Shown here piece by piece: positions 10,986 through 19,367 of a DNA stretch of 64,000 nucleotides (position 1 is the first letter of the stretch; each line of letters starts with the position of its first letter). The DNA comes from Kriegella aquimaris. Its GTDB lineage: Bacteria; Bacteroidota; Bacteroidia; Flavobacteriales; Flavobacteriaceae. The notes beneath the pieces are model-generated. The model saw only the letters and a list, made by a program, of their open reading frames with translations. It searched no databases and had not been told where the DNA came from. Both the position numbers and the translations under genes were made by a program. The stretch is from the NCBI RefSeq assembly GCF_900103215.1, contig NZ_FNGV01000001.1, positions 930,001 through 994,000 of the forward strand. Reading direction: 5' to 3'.

Positions 10986-11795
10986 TTACAACTTATAATG
11001 GTTCAACAATAGTTTCTCGTATACTTTATCGGGCAATATTTTTTTCAATATTAAAGAGAAACGCTGCATAAAAGATCCTACTTTATAGTGAACCTTGGGC
11101 TTATCGGTATTGATAATCGAAAACACTTTATGGGCTACCTTTATAGGGTCTTGACCTTGCTCCACCCCTTCATCTATTTGTCGCAAAGTCTGCTCATATG
11201 CCGTCTTGTATGGAGAACCTTCTAAAACAGGAGCATGATATCGGCCCGATGCAATGTCGGTAGCAAAATCCCCGGGAGCCAAATTGGTGATGTGCACCCC
11301 AAAATCTTTGGTTTCCATGCGCAATGCTTCCGTTACCAACTCCACAGCTCCTTTTGTAGCCGAGTATATGCCTCTGTAAGGCAAGCCCATATACCCCGCA
11401 ATGGAAGTAATATTTATAATTAGTCCCGCATTCTGCTCTCGCATAACCGGCAAAACGGCTTTTGCCGTGTTGAGATATCCATGAAAATTCGTATTAAAGA
11501 CACCAACAATCTCTTCATGGGGCGTCTCTTCTATTGGCCCTGTGATACCGATACCTGCATTATTCACCAGTACATCTAATCTACCCTCGGCCTTCACGAT
11601 ATATTCTACGGCCATGCGAATACTCTCTAAATCGCGGACGTCCATTTTTACAAGTTTGAAATGCTCAAAATCGGCATACTTTTCTGGGCTTCTGGTGGTA
11701 CCGTAAACCACAAAACCTTTAGATTTTAGAAATTGTCCTATTGATTTTCCTATTCCAGATGATCCACCGGATATAAGAACCACTTTTGCTTTCAT
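10986..11795 (-). CDS. Short-chain dehydrogenase/reductase (SDR)
   Basis: A classical NAD(P)-dependent SDR with a Rossmann fold. It has the cofactor motif GGSSGIGKSIG (about 10-20), NNAGIG (about 87-92), the catalytic serine in ITSIAGYMG and the catalytic YSATKGA pair (Tyr and Lys four apart). At 269 residues it resembles the longer oxidoreductases related to retinol or sterol dehydrogenases, with a basic C-terminal tail. The substrate cannot be told from sequence. It shares the minus strand with the transaldolase, 71 bp apart, and an operon is possible. Confidence 0.9.
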   Translation of the reverse strand: MKAKVVLISGGSSGIGKSIGQFLKSKGFVVYGTTRSPEKYADFEHFKLVKMDVRDLESIRMAVEYIVKAEGRLDVLVNNAGIGITGPIEETPHEEIVGVFNTNFHGYLNTAKAVLPVMREQNAGLIINITSIAGYMGLPYRGIYSATKGAVELVTEALRMETKDFGVHITNLAPGDFATDIASGRYHAPVLEGSPYKTAYEQTLRQIDEGVEQGQDPIKVAHKVFSIINTDKPKVHYKVGSFMQRFSLILKKILPDKVYEKLLLNHYKL

Positions 11796-11933
11796 AATAG
11801 CTACAAATTAAAAAATAAAATCAAGTAACCAGCAGATTAATACAAGGGACTTCAGTGTAATTAGAAGAATTCACGAATAGGTCGTTTACTTAAACCTATT
11901 GCTCACTTGATTGCAGAATTTAGGGCACAAAAA

Positions 11934-12031
11934 AAGGCAAGCTACCTACATCGCACCGCTACGACTATATACCCTTGCTGTGTTCCCACCCTGGGGGATT
12001 CTACAGGAGCTGGTCGTGTAGGACTTGCCGA
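11934..12031 (-). ncRNA. ffs: Signal recognition particle RNA, small bacterial (4.5S-like)
   Basis: Read on the minus strand, the ends pair (GGCAAG at 12029-12024 with CTTGCC at 11941-11936; then CCTACA with TGTAGG). The apical part contains CCCCCAGGGTGGGAACACAGC, where GTG-GGAA-CAC forms the conserved GGAA tetraloop and CAGC matches the Ffh-binding symmetric loop region. The RNA guides membrane and secreted proteins to SecYEG with Ffh. A run of seven T on the minus strand (11935-11929) follows the terminal stem and should end transcription. The rest of the 11796-12187 gap holds only its promoter and no other gene. Confidence 0.93.
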
Positions 12032-12034
12032 CCA

Positions 12035-12064
12035 CAAATATACAATCTTTTAAATCTCTGGCAA
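12035..12064 (-). promoter_or_regulatory. SRP RNA promoter
   Basis: On the minus strand TTG (12064-12062), a 19-bp spacer and TATATTTG (12042-12035) match the Bacteroidota -33/-7 consensus exactly. The -7 box ends 4-5 bp before the mapped 5' end of the SRP RNA helix. Confidence 0.85.
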
Positions 12065-12187
12065 TTGTTTTACATTCATAATTTTATGAATTAACTTGCC
12101 CCGTTTTAAGCATCTCTTAAAAGACATCAAACTTTTTTTCACATAAACAAAGTCCTGATTGCGGTTCAGAACATAAAACGCATAGAC

Positions 12188-13228
12188 ATGAATACATTTA
12201 AACATCTTATTTTCGGTAGCCTATTAGTACTATTTATGGCTTGCGGCGGCAATAAAGATGCCTCATCTCTTTTCACGATTCAACTTGAAGGAAATAAAAC
12301 ACAGTTTCAACAAAACGAGACCATAACTATTGGTCTTAGCAATAAAAAGAATAAGCTCATCAATAAGGTTGAATACTCCATTGACGGCCAACAGCTTCCC
12401 GTAACCAATGACAAGGTCAAGTTGACTATGCCTACATTGGGCAGTAAAATTTTGACGGCCAAGGTAGATTATGAAGAAACTTCCGTTGAAGTATCCGAGA
12501 AAATTCAAATTCTCGCCGCAACGGCTCCCGAAATCTACACCTATGAGATTATTAAGGAATATCCGCACGACATAAACGCATACACTCAGGGTCTTGAATT
12601 CCATAACGACACGCTTTATGAAAGTACCGGTAAAAAAGGAAAATCATCACTTCGAAAGGTTGACTACAATACCGGTAAAGTTTTACAACAAATAGATTTG
12701 GACAATACTTATTTTGGGGAAGGGATAACCATTCTGAACAATAAAATCTATATGTTGACCTGGCGCAGCAAAATTGGTTTTATATACGACTTGAAAAACC
12801 TTAAAAAGTTAGATAACTTTCAATATGGAGAAAGTAAAGAAGGATGGGGACTTACCAATGATGGTACAAAATTGTTCAAAAGCGATGGAACCGAAAAAAT
12901 CTGGTTCTTAAACCCTGAAACATTAAAAGAGGAAGGCCACATTGAAACGGTAACCAATAAGTCGATTTTCAACAGGGCCAATGAATTAGAATTTGTTGAT
13001 GGCAAATTATACGCCAACGTTTACCAAAAAGAAAGCATGATGATTATTGATGCTGAAAGTGGAGCTATCGAGGGTGTGGTGAACTTTGGGGGATTAAAAA
13101 AACAGGTTACCCAACACGAAGCTCTTGATGTACTGAACGGTGTAGCTTATCACAAAGTACGAAATACATTTTTTGTCACAGGAAAAAATTGGGACAAACT
13201 TTTTGAGATTAAGATCTTAAAAAAATAA
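12188..13228 (+). CDS. Glutaminyl-peptide cyclotransferase, plant/bacterial beta-propeller type, lipoprotein
   Basis: This enzyme family converts N-terminal glutamine of peptides to pyroglutamate. The product carries a lipoprotein signal (HLIFGSLLVLFMAC) and a linker domain (about 30-110). Then comes a five-bladed propeller of the glutamine cyclotransferase family (about 115-346) with the typical DINAYTQGLEFHNDTLYEST, YFGEGITILNNKIYMLTW, EGWGLTNDGTKLFKSDGT and KNWDKLFEIK segments. Anchoring points to action on secreted proteins; type IX secretion substrates of related bacteria often carry N-terminal pyroglutamate. The stop is followed after one base by the thioesterase ATG, so the two are co-transcribed. 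Confidence 0.92.
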   Translation: MNTFKHLIFGSLLVLFMACGGNKDASSLFTIQLEGNKTQFQQNETITIGLSNKKNKLINKVEYSIDGQQLPVTNDKVKLTMPTLGSKILTAKVDYEETSVEVSEKIQILAATAPEIYTYEIIKEYPHDINAYTQGLEFHNDTLYESTGKKGKSSLRKVDYNTGKVLQQIDLDNTYFGEGITILNNKIYMLTWRSKIGFIYDLKNLKKLDNFQYGESKEGWGLTNDGTKLFKSDGTEKIWFLNPETLKEEGHIETVTNKSIFNRANELEFVDGKLYANVYQKESMMIIDAESGAIEGVVNFGGLKKQVTQHEALDVLNGVAYHKVRNTFFVTGKNWDKLFEIKILKK

Positions 13229-13229
13229 A

Positions 13230-13643
13230 ATGGAAACCTACAACAAAACTATAACGGTCATGGCCGATGATCTAGATGAGTTAGATCATGTGAACAACGT
13301 TCGTTATGTACAATGGATACAAGATATATCAAAAGAACATTGGCTATCGGCCGCCCCTCCCGAAATGCAGAAAGGGGTTATTTGGGTAGTAATGAACCAC
13401 AATATAACCTATAAAAATTCAGCAAAACTTAATGATGTAATTACCATTAAGACCCACATCGCCAAAAGTAAGGGAGCAACAAGTACTAGGGTAGTAGAAA
13501 TGTACCTTGAAAAAACGAACCAGCTTCTCTTGCATTCCGTTACAACCTGGTGCCTGTTGAACAATAAAACGTTGAAGCCTACAAGGATTTCGGAAACCAT
13601 AAAAAAAGTTTTTATGAAGAAGGAAAATCCCGAGGTCCAATAG
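13230..13643 (+). CDS. Acyl-CoA thioesterase, 4HBT hotdog fold
   Basis: A 137-residue single hotdog domain that should hydrolyse acyl thioesters. The signature DDLDELDHVNNVRYVQWIQD contains the catalytic Asp region of the 4-hydroxybenzoyl-CoA thioesterase family and the helix of the fold. SKGATSTRVVEMYLE forms the following strands. Its specificity is unknown. It begins one base after the glutaminyl cyclase stop, which indicates translational coupling although the functions look unrelated. Confidence 0.88.
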   Translation: METYNKTITVMADDLDELDHVNNVRYVQWIQDISKEHWLSAAPPEMQKGVIWVVMNHNITYKNSAKLNDVITIKTHIAKSKGATSTRVVEMYLEKTNQLLLHSVTTWCLLNNKTLKPTRISETIKKVFMKKENPEVQ

Positions 13644-13697
13644 CTATAGATTTTTCGTTCTGCACATGAATTAATTTATTCGAAATTGTTAAAACAT

Positions 13698-15221
13698 ATG
13701 CGATTCTGTAGTTCTGTTATTGTCGGCATAATTCTTATTGGCTTTTGGAGTTCGTGCAGAAAAGACTTCGAATACACAGTAAGCACCGGAAATTTGGAGT
13801 TTTCGAAAGATACCGTTTTCTTAGATACTATTTTTACCAATATCGGAAGCAGCACCTATTCCTTAAAAGTATATAACCGATCAAAGAACGATATTTTAAT
13901 CCCATCAATTAGCTTGGGTCAGGGTCAAGCCAGTATGTACCGCTTAAATGTTGATGGTGTGGCCGGCAAAGATTTCGAGAACATACCCATACTGGCCAAA
14001 GACAGCATATTCATATTCATCGAAACTACCTTTGACATTACGAATACCGCCAAAAAAGAATTTCTACATACTGATGCCATACAATTTAACGCTAAAGGTA
14101 AGACCCAAGAAGTACCATTGATTACATTGGTTAAAGATGCCATTTTTCTATATCCGACCACTTCGAGTGATAGAATTGTAGAGAACATAACCTTTGGTTC
14201 CGACTCTGATTTTAACGAGATAAATTTTGAAGGCTTTTTACTATCAGATGAACAACTACATTTCACCAATGATAAACCCTATGTGGTTTATGGGTATGCC
14301 ACCGTTCCGTCCCAGAAAGAACTGCTTATCGATTCGGGCACTCGCATATATTTTCATCAAGGCTCCGGTATTTTGGTACAGGATAATGCTTCCATCCATA
14401 TTAATGGGGAATTGAGTCTCGACAGAAAAACGCTGGAAAACGATATTATTTTCGAAGGTGATCGCCTAGAACCGGAACTGGGCAATACCCCTGGACAATG
14501 GGGCGGAATATACCTATTAAAAGGAAGCAGCGACAACACAATAGATTACCTATCGATTAAAAATGCTACCATTGGTCTCTTTGCAGAGGGTGACGGGCTA
14601 TTACCGACCCCTACCCTTACATTAAAAAATACCCAAATTTATAACAGCTCAAATACCAATCTTTGGGCGAAAACTGCTGCAATAGTGGCAGAAAATGTAG
14701 TTTTAGGTGGGTCAGGGGGCACTTCTTTATACTGTAATCTAGGAGGCAGCTATACCTTCACCCATTGTACTATTGCAAACTACTGGAAATATGGTTTTAG
14801 AAATGGTTCAGCAATTGAAGTTGACAATTTTGTTGGGAATGCTAGCGCCAATCTTGTGAATGCCGACTTTATTAATTGTATTATCGACGGCAATAACAGC
14901 AATGAACTTCTATTAAATAAAGATAGCAATAAGGCTTTCAATTTTTCCTTCACCAATTGTATGATTACCTACAACAATGATATTTCCGCCTCGGATCCCG
15001 TTTATGACTTTAGCAATACCACTATATATAAGGATATCTTTTTAAACCTAGATGCTGATTTTTCAGACCCCGCGAATAACAACTTCATTATCGGGGAAAA
15101 TTCTGCAGCAAATGGGGCAGCAAATGCAAATAGCGCCCTAAATGTGCCATTGGATATTCGCGGAATTGACAGAACGACCACGCCTGACATTGGCGCCTAT
15201 GAGTTGTTCATCGAGAATTAA
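13698..15221 (+). CDS. Putative beta-helix lipoprotein
   Basis: The open frame starts at a TTG, but the ATG at 13698 puts a clean lipoprotein signal (MRFCSSVIVGIILIGFWSSC) at the N terminus. The first 190 residues form a beta domain with the segment VFLDTIFTNIGSSTYSLKVYN, seen in a recurring family of Bacteroidota lipoproteins. Residues about 200-480 carry repeated short strands with Asn-rich turns, consistent with a right-handed parallel beta helix. The C terminus DIGAYEL is typical of choice-of-anchor and beta-helix surface proteins. The function is unknown; a polysaccharide- or surface-binding role is conceivable. Confidence 0.82.
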   Translation: MRFCSSVIVGIILIGFWSSCRKDFEYTVSTGNLEFSKDTVFLDTIFTNIGSSTYSLKVYNRSKNDILIPSISLGQGQASMYRLNVDGVAGKDFENIPILAKDSIFIFIETTFDITNTAKKEFLHTDAIQFNAKGKTQEVPLITLVKDAIFLYPTTSSDRIVENITFGSDSDFNEINFEGFLLSDEQLHFTNDKPYVVYGYATVPSQKELLIDSGTRIYFHQGSGILVQDNASIHINGELSLDRKTLENDIIFEGDRLEPELGNTPGQWGGIYLLKGSSDNTIDYLSIKNATIGLFAEGDGLLPTPTLTLKNTQIYNSSNTNLWAKTAAIVAENVVLGGSGGTSLYCNLGGSYTFTHCTIANYWKYGFRNGSAIEVDNFVGNASANLVNADFINCIIDGNNSNELLLNKDSNKAFNFSFTNCMITYNNDISASDPVYDFSNTTIYKDIFLNLDADFSDPANNNFIIGENSAANGAANANSALNVPLDIRGIDRTTTPDIGAYELFIEN

Positions 15222-15292
15222 CTTGTAGTAAAATTCTTATTTGCGAAAGTATTTTCTTTCAAAAACTACTGATTTTCAGTCATTTGACAACG

Positions 15293-15321
15293 AAAACCTC
15301 ACTTTTTATAAGGTTTTCCTA
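15293..15321 (+). promoter_or_regulatory. Shared hairpin element, copy 1
   Basis: AAAACCT and AGGTTTT flank an AT-rich centre. The core ttttataaggttttccta is identical to the copy at 19339-19367. In both places the core ends exactly 24 bp before a -7-like TAATTT box (15346 here). This looks like a common activator site at the -33 region. Confidence 0.55.
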
Positions 15322-15364
15322 ATATCCATTATCATAAACTATCACTAATTTGCGTTTAATATCA

Positions 15365-16105
15365 ATGCACAAAATGGAATATACCTATACCATTATTGAT
15401 TCTGACGCAACTTCCAATCTGCAATTGCAGCATTATTTGGAAGAATATGGCGATTTTACATGCGCTTCTGTTGCAAGAAATAGTGATGAAGGTTTGAATT
15501 CCATTCTTAAATTTTCTCCTGATATTGTTTTTGTAAATCTAAATGAGAAAGCCAGTGAATATTTCCAAATGGCCATGGAACTTAATGCATACATAACCAA
15601 TCTTCCGCTAATAATTGGTATCTCTAAAACGAAGACACATGCCTATGAAGCGATCAAGAATAGTTTCTTCGACTATTGGTTATTGCCTTTCAGTGAGTTT
15701 GATATCAGAAAATCACTCTTGCGCCTTAAAAAAAATATGCCCAAAGAGTCCAAACCTCAGACACTTTGTTTGAAATCTTACAGTGACTTTCAATATTTAA
15801 GTACAGAAGATATTCTTTATTTACAGGCAGATAATAATGCGACTGAATTCTTTATGAAAGATGGTTCGGTAATTAATGCTTTTAAAACGTTAAAAACTTT
15901 CGAACAACAACTTCCGAAAAATTTCGTCCGTATCCACCAAAGTTATATACTTAATACGGATTATGTATCAAGGATCAATTATGGTAGATCTGTATGCACT
16001 CTAAAATTTAGAAAAGTCAAATTGCCCTTCTCTAAATCATATCGCGAAAATATTGACACACTTAAGGGAACACTATCAAAAAACTCCATTTCTGCACTAA
16101 ATTGA
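15365..16105 (+). CDS. LytTR-type transcription regulator with degenerate receiver
   Basis: The N-terminal 115 residues align with a response-regulator receiver but lack its chemistry. The phosphoacceptor position in SPDIVFVNLNE is Asn58, and the conserved Lys of the usual K-P-F motif is Leu107 in DYWLLPF. Residues about 140-240 are a LytTR DNA-binding domain (LCLKSYSDFQYLSTEDILYLQ, then FVRIHQSYILNTDYVSRI and LPFSKSYRENI). Control by phosphorylation is therefore unlikely. The frame opens at a TTG at 15350; the ATG at 15365 is preferred and 15374 is possible. It lies upstream of the small lipoprotein and the TPR kinase and is a candidate for binding the repeats at 16124-16164. Confidence 0.88.
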   Translation: MHKMEYTYTIIDSDATSNLQLQHYLEEYGDFTCASVARNSDEGLNSILKFSPDIVFVNLNEKASEYFQMAMELNAYITNLPLIIGISKTKTHAYEAIKNSFFDYWLLPFSEFDIRKSLLRLKKNMPKESKPQTLCLKSYSDFQYLSTEDILYLQADNNATEFFMKDGSVINAFKTLKTFEQQLPKNFVRIHQSYILNTDYVSRINYGRSVCTLKFRKVKLPFSKSYRENIDTLKGTLSKNSISALN

Positions 16106-16123
16106 ACCAATACTCACAGAAAC

Positions 16124-16205
16124 CTACTGTTTACTACCAGAATTACAGCACTCACTACTGTTTATCTAAATACTTCCGTCATACTGCGATGTTGTATTAA
16201 TTTAG
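16124..16205 (+). promoter_or_regulatory. LytTR-box-like direct repeat and promoter of the small lipoprotein gene
   Basis: Two identical ctactgttta decamers begin at 16124 and 16155, 31 bp apart (about three helical turns, same DNA face). They resemble LytTR half-sites of the TAC-n-GTT type. TAATTTAG at 16198-16205 is one mismatch from the -7 consensus and no TTG is present at -33, as expected for an activator-dependent promoter. The start would lie about 33 bp before the ATG at 16245. Confidence 0.5.
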
Positions 16206-16244
16206 CAGTGTAATTAAATATTAACCATTAACAAAACAAAAATT

Positions 16245-16406
16245 ATGAAAAAAGTAGCAAGTATTTTCGCAGTAGTGGTAATGAGTTTCGGATTATTTTC
16301 ATGTGAAGAAGATTCCAGTGCCGAAGACACACAAGCATTATACGAGACATTGGATGTCAAGGCAGGAGGCGATGAAGAGCACACCCCAATCGACGGAAGG
16401 GACTAA
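16245..16406 (+). CDS. Small 53-residue lipoprotein, possible signalling peptide
   Basis: An ATG with an A-rich leader starts a 53-codon frame. It has a lipoprotein signal (MKKVASIFAVVVMSFGLFSC, Cys20) followed by a very acidic tail of 33 residues ending HTPIDGRD. The Ser/Asp/Glu-rich part is probably disordered. The gene has its own repeats and promoter upstream and a strong hairpin terminator downstream, which supports a real gene. It sits between a LytTR regulator and a TPR sensor kinase, so it may be the target, ligand or precursor of a signal in that system. That role is inference. No named family is recognised. Confidence 0.72.
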   Translation: MKKVASIFAVVVMSFGLFSCEEDSSAEDTQALYETLDVKAGGDEEHTPIDGRD

Positions 16407-16429
16407 AACATTACTTTTATAAAATCAGT

Positions 16430-16462
16430 AAAGCCTTAAAGTCAATTTTTAAGGCTTTTTTT
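16430..16462 (+). terminator. Intrinsic terminator or attenuator after the small lipoprotein gene
   Basis: A perfect 11-bp stem (aaagccttaaa / tttaaggcttt) with a 7-base loop is followed by a run of T. It lies only 21 bp before the TPR kinase ATG, so kinase transcription either reads through it or starts within this short gap. Confidence 0.85.
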
Positions 16463-16483
16463 ATACCTTGTAAGTACTGATTT

Positions 16484-18547
16484 ATGAGAATAAAAATAGC
16501 CATAGTGCATAAATATCAGCTTGTTAAGATTTTTCCACTTATTATTTTTATAGGTTGCATTGGAGGTACTCCACAATCAAACACAGAAGATGGGGCTATA
16601 TATAGGGATAGTATTTTTTCTCAAATCAAAAAAGGCCGTGATTTATCGTTGACCCCTGCGATTAGACATGAATATCTTGAAAAGGCGTATACTAAGGCAA
16701 AACAATCGAAAAATGATTCGCTTAAGGTCAAATACTTCTCCAGACTTTCAATAGCTTACTTACGATTAGGCGACTCCCTTCTCTTTAGAAAGACCAATAA
16801 AGAAACTATCGACCTTGCACTAAAAGCAAAAGATTCCGTAGTTTCGGCAGAAGCGCATTGGGATCTTGCCGAGTTTTATCAAAAGAATGCCGTACTTGAC
16901 AGTGCTTATTTTCATTTCGAAGAATCATATCAGGTTTATCGGGCACTGAACGATAAGTACCATGAAGGAAGAATGCTTTACAATATGGCCGTTGTACAGA
17001 AAGATATTAAAGATTACACCGGTAGTGAAAGCACGACTATAAATGCGATTGAAATTTTAAAACCCCTTAAGAAATATAAGGAACTTTATAGTTGTTACAA
17101 CAATCTTGCCGTCGTATCGAACAATCTATCTGAATATGATCGGGCCATTGAGTATCATCAAAAGGCACTTGAATACCTCAATAAAGTCGATAATAAAAGT
17201 ATACTCCAATATGTTACACTTAATAATATTGGTGTAGTTTATAAAGACAAAGGAGAGTATCAAAAGGCGATTCCTTATTTTCAAGAAGTTTTGGCAACCG
17301 ATAATCTTAGCCAAGCGAACCCCCAGCTATATGCCAGATCCCTTAATAATTTAGCCTATAACCGATTAAAGTCGGGCGATACTGTAGGCGTTGAGCAAGA
17401 ATTGGTAAAGGCATTTCGTATTCGTGACAGTATTGGAGATATTACCGGTATCACTGGAAGCCATTATAGTTTGGCTGAACTTTATTTAAGTAGACAAGAT
17501 ACTGCACAGGCTTTAGCTCACGCGACAAAAGCCAAGTATTTTGCAGAGCACAGCAGCAATAATGAGCGTCTTTTGGAAACCTTGGAATTGTTGTCACGAT
17601 TAGATTCAAAAAGTTCATTGATGTATACGAAACAATACATTGATCTAAACGATCGTATCTTGCGAGAAGAGCGTCAGGCCCGTAATAAATTTGCCCGTAT
17701 ACGTTTCGAAACGGACGAATTTATTGCGGAAAACGAAACACTTACCAAGGAGAAACAAATATGGACAGGTATTGCAGTGGGACTATTGCTTTTAGGAGGG
17801 GCAATTTATATTATAGTCGATCAACGGGCTAAAAATCAGAAATTACGATTTCAGCAGCAGCAGCAGGCAAGCAACCAGGAAATTTTCAGTCTCATGCTTT
17901 CTCAAAATCAAAAAGTGGAAGAAGGCAAACAAACGGAACAAAAACGTATCTCGGAGGAATTGCATGACGGTGTTTTAGGTAAGATGTTAGGTGCACGCAT
18001 GGTATTGACGGGTTTGAATAAAAAAGTAGATACCGAAGCCATGAGCGAACGGGCCCTTGCCATAGCGGCACTAAAAGAGGTCGAGGGAGAAGTGAGGGCC
18101 ATATCACATGAATTGAGCCATTCAGCTTATCAAAAAATTCCTAATTTTATTAGCTCTATAAAGGAACTGTTAAAAAATGTGGGAGATGCATCCGGAATTA
18201 AAATGGACTTCAAATACAACGATAACACCGATTGGGACGCACTTAGCGGCGAAATAAAAATAAATTCTTACAGAATGGTGCAAGAAATTCTTCAAAACTC
18301 CGTTAAACACGCTGATTGCCAAAACGTTTTTCTTAATTTTGTGGTCGACGAAAGTAATCTCGATATCACAATCATTGATGATGGCAAAGGTTTTCAAGAG
18401 AGTAAAGGAAAAAAAGGTATCGGAATGCGAAATATTGCTTCGCGAATCGACAAAGTGAACGGTTCTTGGAATATTTCAAGCGAATTGAACAAAGGAACAA
18501 CCATTACTTTGAAAATACCAACTGCATTTCATTCAATGACAAAATAA
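16484..18547 (+). CDS. TPR-containing sensor histidine kinase (NarL/DesK type)
   Basis: The 687-residue protein has an N-terminal hydrophobic signal with a lipobox-like IFIGC (Cys25), then about six to eight tetratricopeptide repeats (60-410, e.g. YNNLAVVSNNLSEYDRAIEYH). One membrane segment (about 428-446, IAVGLLLLGGAIYIIV) and a coiled coil follow. The HisKA_3 box RISEELHDGVLGKM carries His494, and the ATPase has QEILQNSVKHA, DDGKGF and GIGMRNIASRI. TPRs outside and the kinase inside suggest sensing of a protein or peptide in the periplasm. Its partner should be the LuxR-type regulator 52 bp downstream. It follows the small lipoprotein gene across a terminator. Confidence 0.93.
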   Translation: MRIKIAIVHKYQLVKIFPLIIFIGCIGGTPQSNTEDGAIYRDSIFSQIKKGRDLSLTPAIRHEYLEKAYTKAKQSKNDSLKVKYFSRLSIAYLRLGDSLLFRKTNKETIDLALKAKDSVVSAEAHWDLAEFYQKNAVLDSAYFHFEESYQVYRALNDKYHEGRMLYNMAVVQKDIKDYTGSESTTINAIEILKPLKKYKELYSCYNNLAVVSNNLSEYDRAIEYHQKALEYLNKVDNKSILQYVTLNNIGVVYKDKGEYQKAIPYFQEVLATDNLSQANPQLYARSLNNLAYNRLKSGDTVGVEQELVKAFRIRDSIGDITGITGSHYSLAELYLSRQDTAQALAHATKAKYFAEHSSNNERLLETLELLSRLDSKSSLMYTKQYIDLNDRILREERQARNKFARIRFETDEFIAENETLTKEKQIWTGIAVGLLLLGGAIYIIVDQRAKNQKLRFQQQQQASNQEIFSLMLSQNQKVEEGKQTEQKRISEELHDGVLGKMLGARMVLTGLNKKVDTEAMSERALAIAALKEVEGEVRAISHELSHSAYQKIPNFISSIKELLKNVGDASGIKMDFKYNDNTDWDALSGEIKINSYRMVQEILQNSVKHADCQNVFLNFVVDESNLDITIIDDGKGFQESKGKKGIGMRNIASRIDKVNGSWNISSELNKGTTITLKIPTAFHSMTK

Positions 18548-18599
18548 ATTCCCTACGAGAGGATTTACTTAGGTTCATAATAAACCGCAAAAGTAACTG

Positions 18600-19268
18600 A
18601 TGGAGATAATTAGAATTTTGACAGTGGACGATCATGCCATGACCGCTTTAGGTTACAAGTACATATTGACCGATTTTGATTTTGATGGAAAGGAAATAAA
18701 AGTCGATATGGCCAACAGCTTTGAAGCGGGCTGGAACAAAATAGACCTGTCGGCACGCTCTTTAAAATACGATATCATTCTACTCGACATGCAATTGTTC
18801 CCCGACCACTCCAAAGAGACACGCAGTGGGGAAGATTTAGGGGTTTTCGCAAGAAAAGTAGTTCCTGAATCTAAAATAGTTTTTATGTCTTCATACAGCG
18901 ACAGCTATCGAATCAATAGCGTTTTCAAGTCGGTCAACCCTGATGGGTATATGGTAAAGTCGGAAATAGATGAAATGTCTTTAAAGGCTATGGTCAGAAC
19001 TGTTACGACAAGACCTCCCTACTACACCGCTAGTGCCCTTGAAGCAGTAAGGAGAAGGTTGGCAAATGACGCAATAGTAGATGAACAAGACAAAAAAATA
19101 CTATACCATTTATCGATAGGAACAAGAACCAAAGATATTGCTCCCATACTTTCTGTGGCAAACACAACGGTAGAAGCACGCAAACGTCAATTGAAATCAC
19201 TTTTTGGTATAGAGCACGGTAACGATATTGCCTTAATCGAAGAAGCGAGAAAAAGAGGATTCATCTAA
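18600..19268 (+). CDS. LuxR/NarL-type response regulator
   Basis: A 222-residue regulator with an intact receiver: acidic pair Asp10/Asp11 (TVDDHAM), phosphoacceptor Asp63 (IILLDMQL) and Lys120 (GYMVKSE). A LuxR-like helix-turn-helix is at about 158-205 (DEQDKKILYHLSIGTRTKDIAPIL, then VANTTVEARKRQLKSLFGI). Pairing with the HisKA_3 kinase immediately upstream is expected for this class. Unlike the LytTR regulator in the same locus it keeps all phosphorylation residues. It is likely co-transcribed with the kinase. Confidence 0.93.
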   Translation: MEIIRILTVDDHAMTALGYKYILTDFDFDGKEIKVDMANSFEAGWNKIDLSARSLKYDIILLDMQLFPDHSKETRSGEDLGVFARKVVPESKIVFMSSYSDSYRINSVFKSVNPDGYMVKSEIDEMSLKAMVRTVTTRPPYYTASALEAVRRRLANDAIVDEQDKKILYHLSIGTRTKDIAPILSVANTTVEARKRQLKSLFGIEHGNDIALIEEARKRGFI

Positions 19269-19338
19269 ATCTTACAATTCAATAAATACTTCTCTTACTA
19301 TTATCTGTTTATACAAAATTTTTGCAAATTATTGAAGA

Positions 19339-19367
19339 CAAACCTTGGTTTTTATAAGGTTTTCCTA
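19339..19367 (+). promoter_or_regulatory. Shared hairpin element, copy 2
   Basis: AAACCTT and AAGGTTT flank the centre; the core ttttataaggttttccta equals the copy at 15293-15321. It ends 24 bp before TAATTTTA (19392-19399), a -7-like box with one mismatch. The gap 19269-19423 holds no gene. Confidence 0.55.

Noticed and set aside
16484-18547. TPR kinase as a lipoprotein anchored at Cys25
   Set aside because: The IFIGC sequence resembles a lipobox, but with a later membrane segment and cytosolic kinase a simple signal or membrane anchor is equally likely; left undecided.
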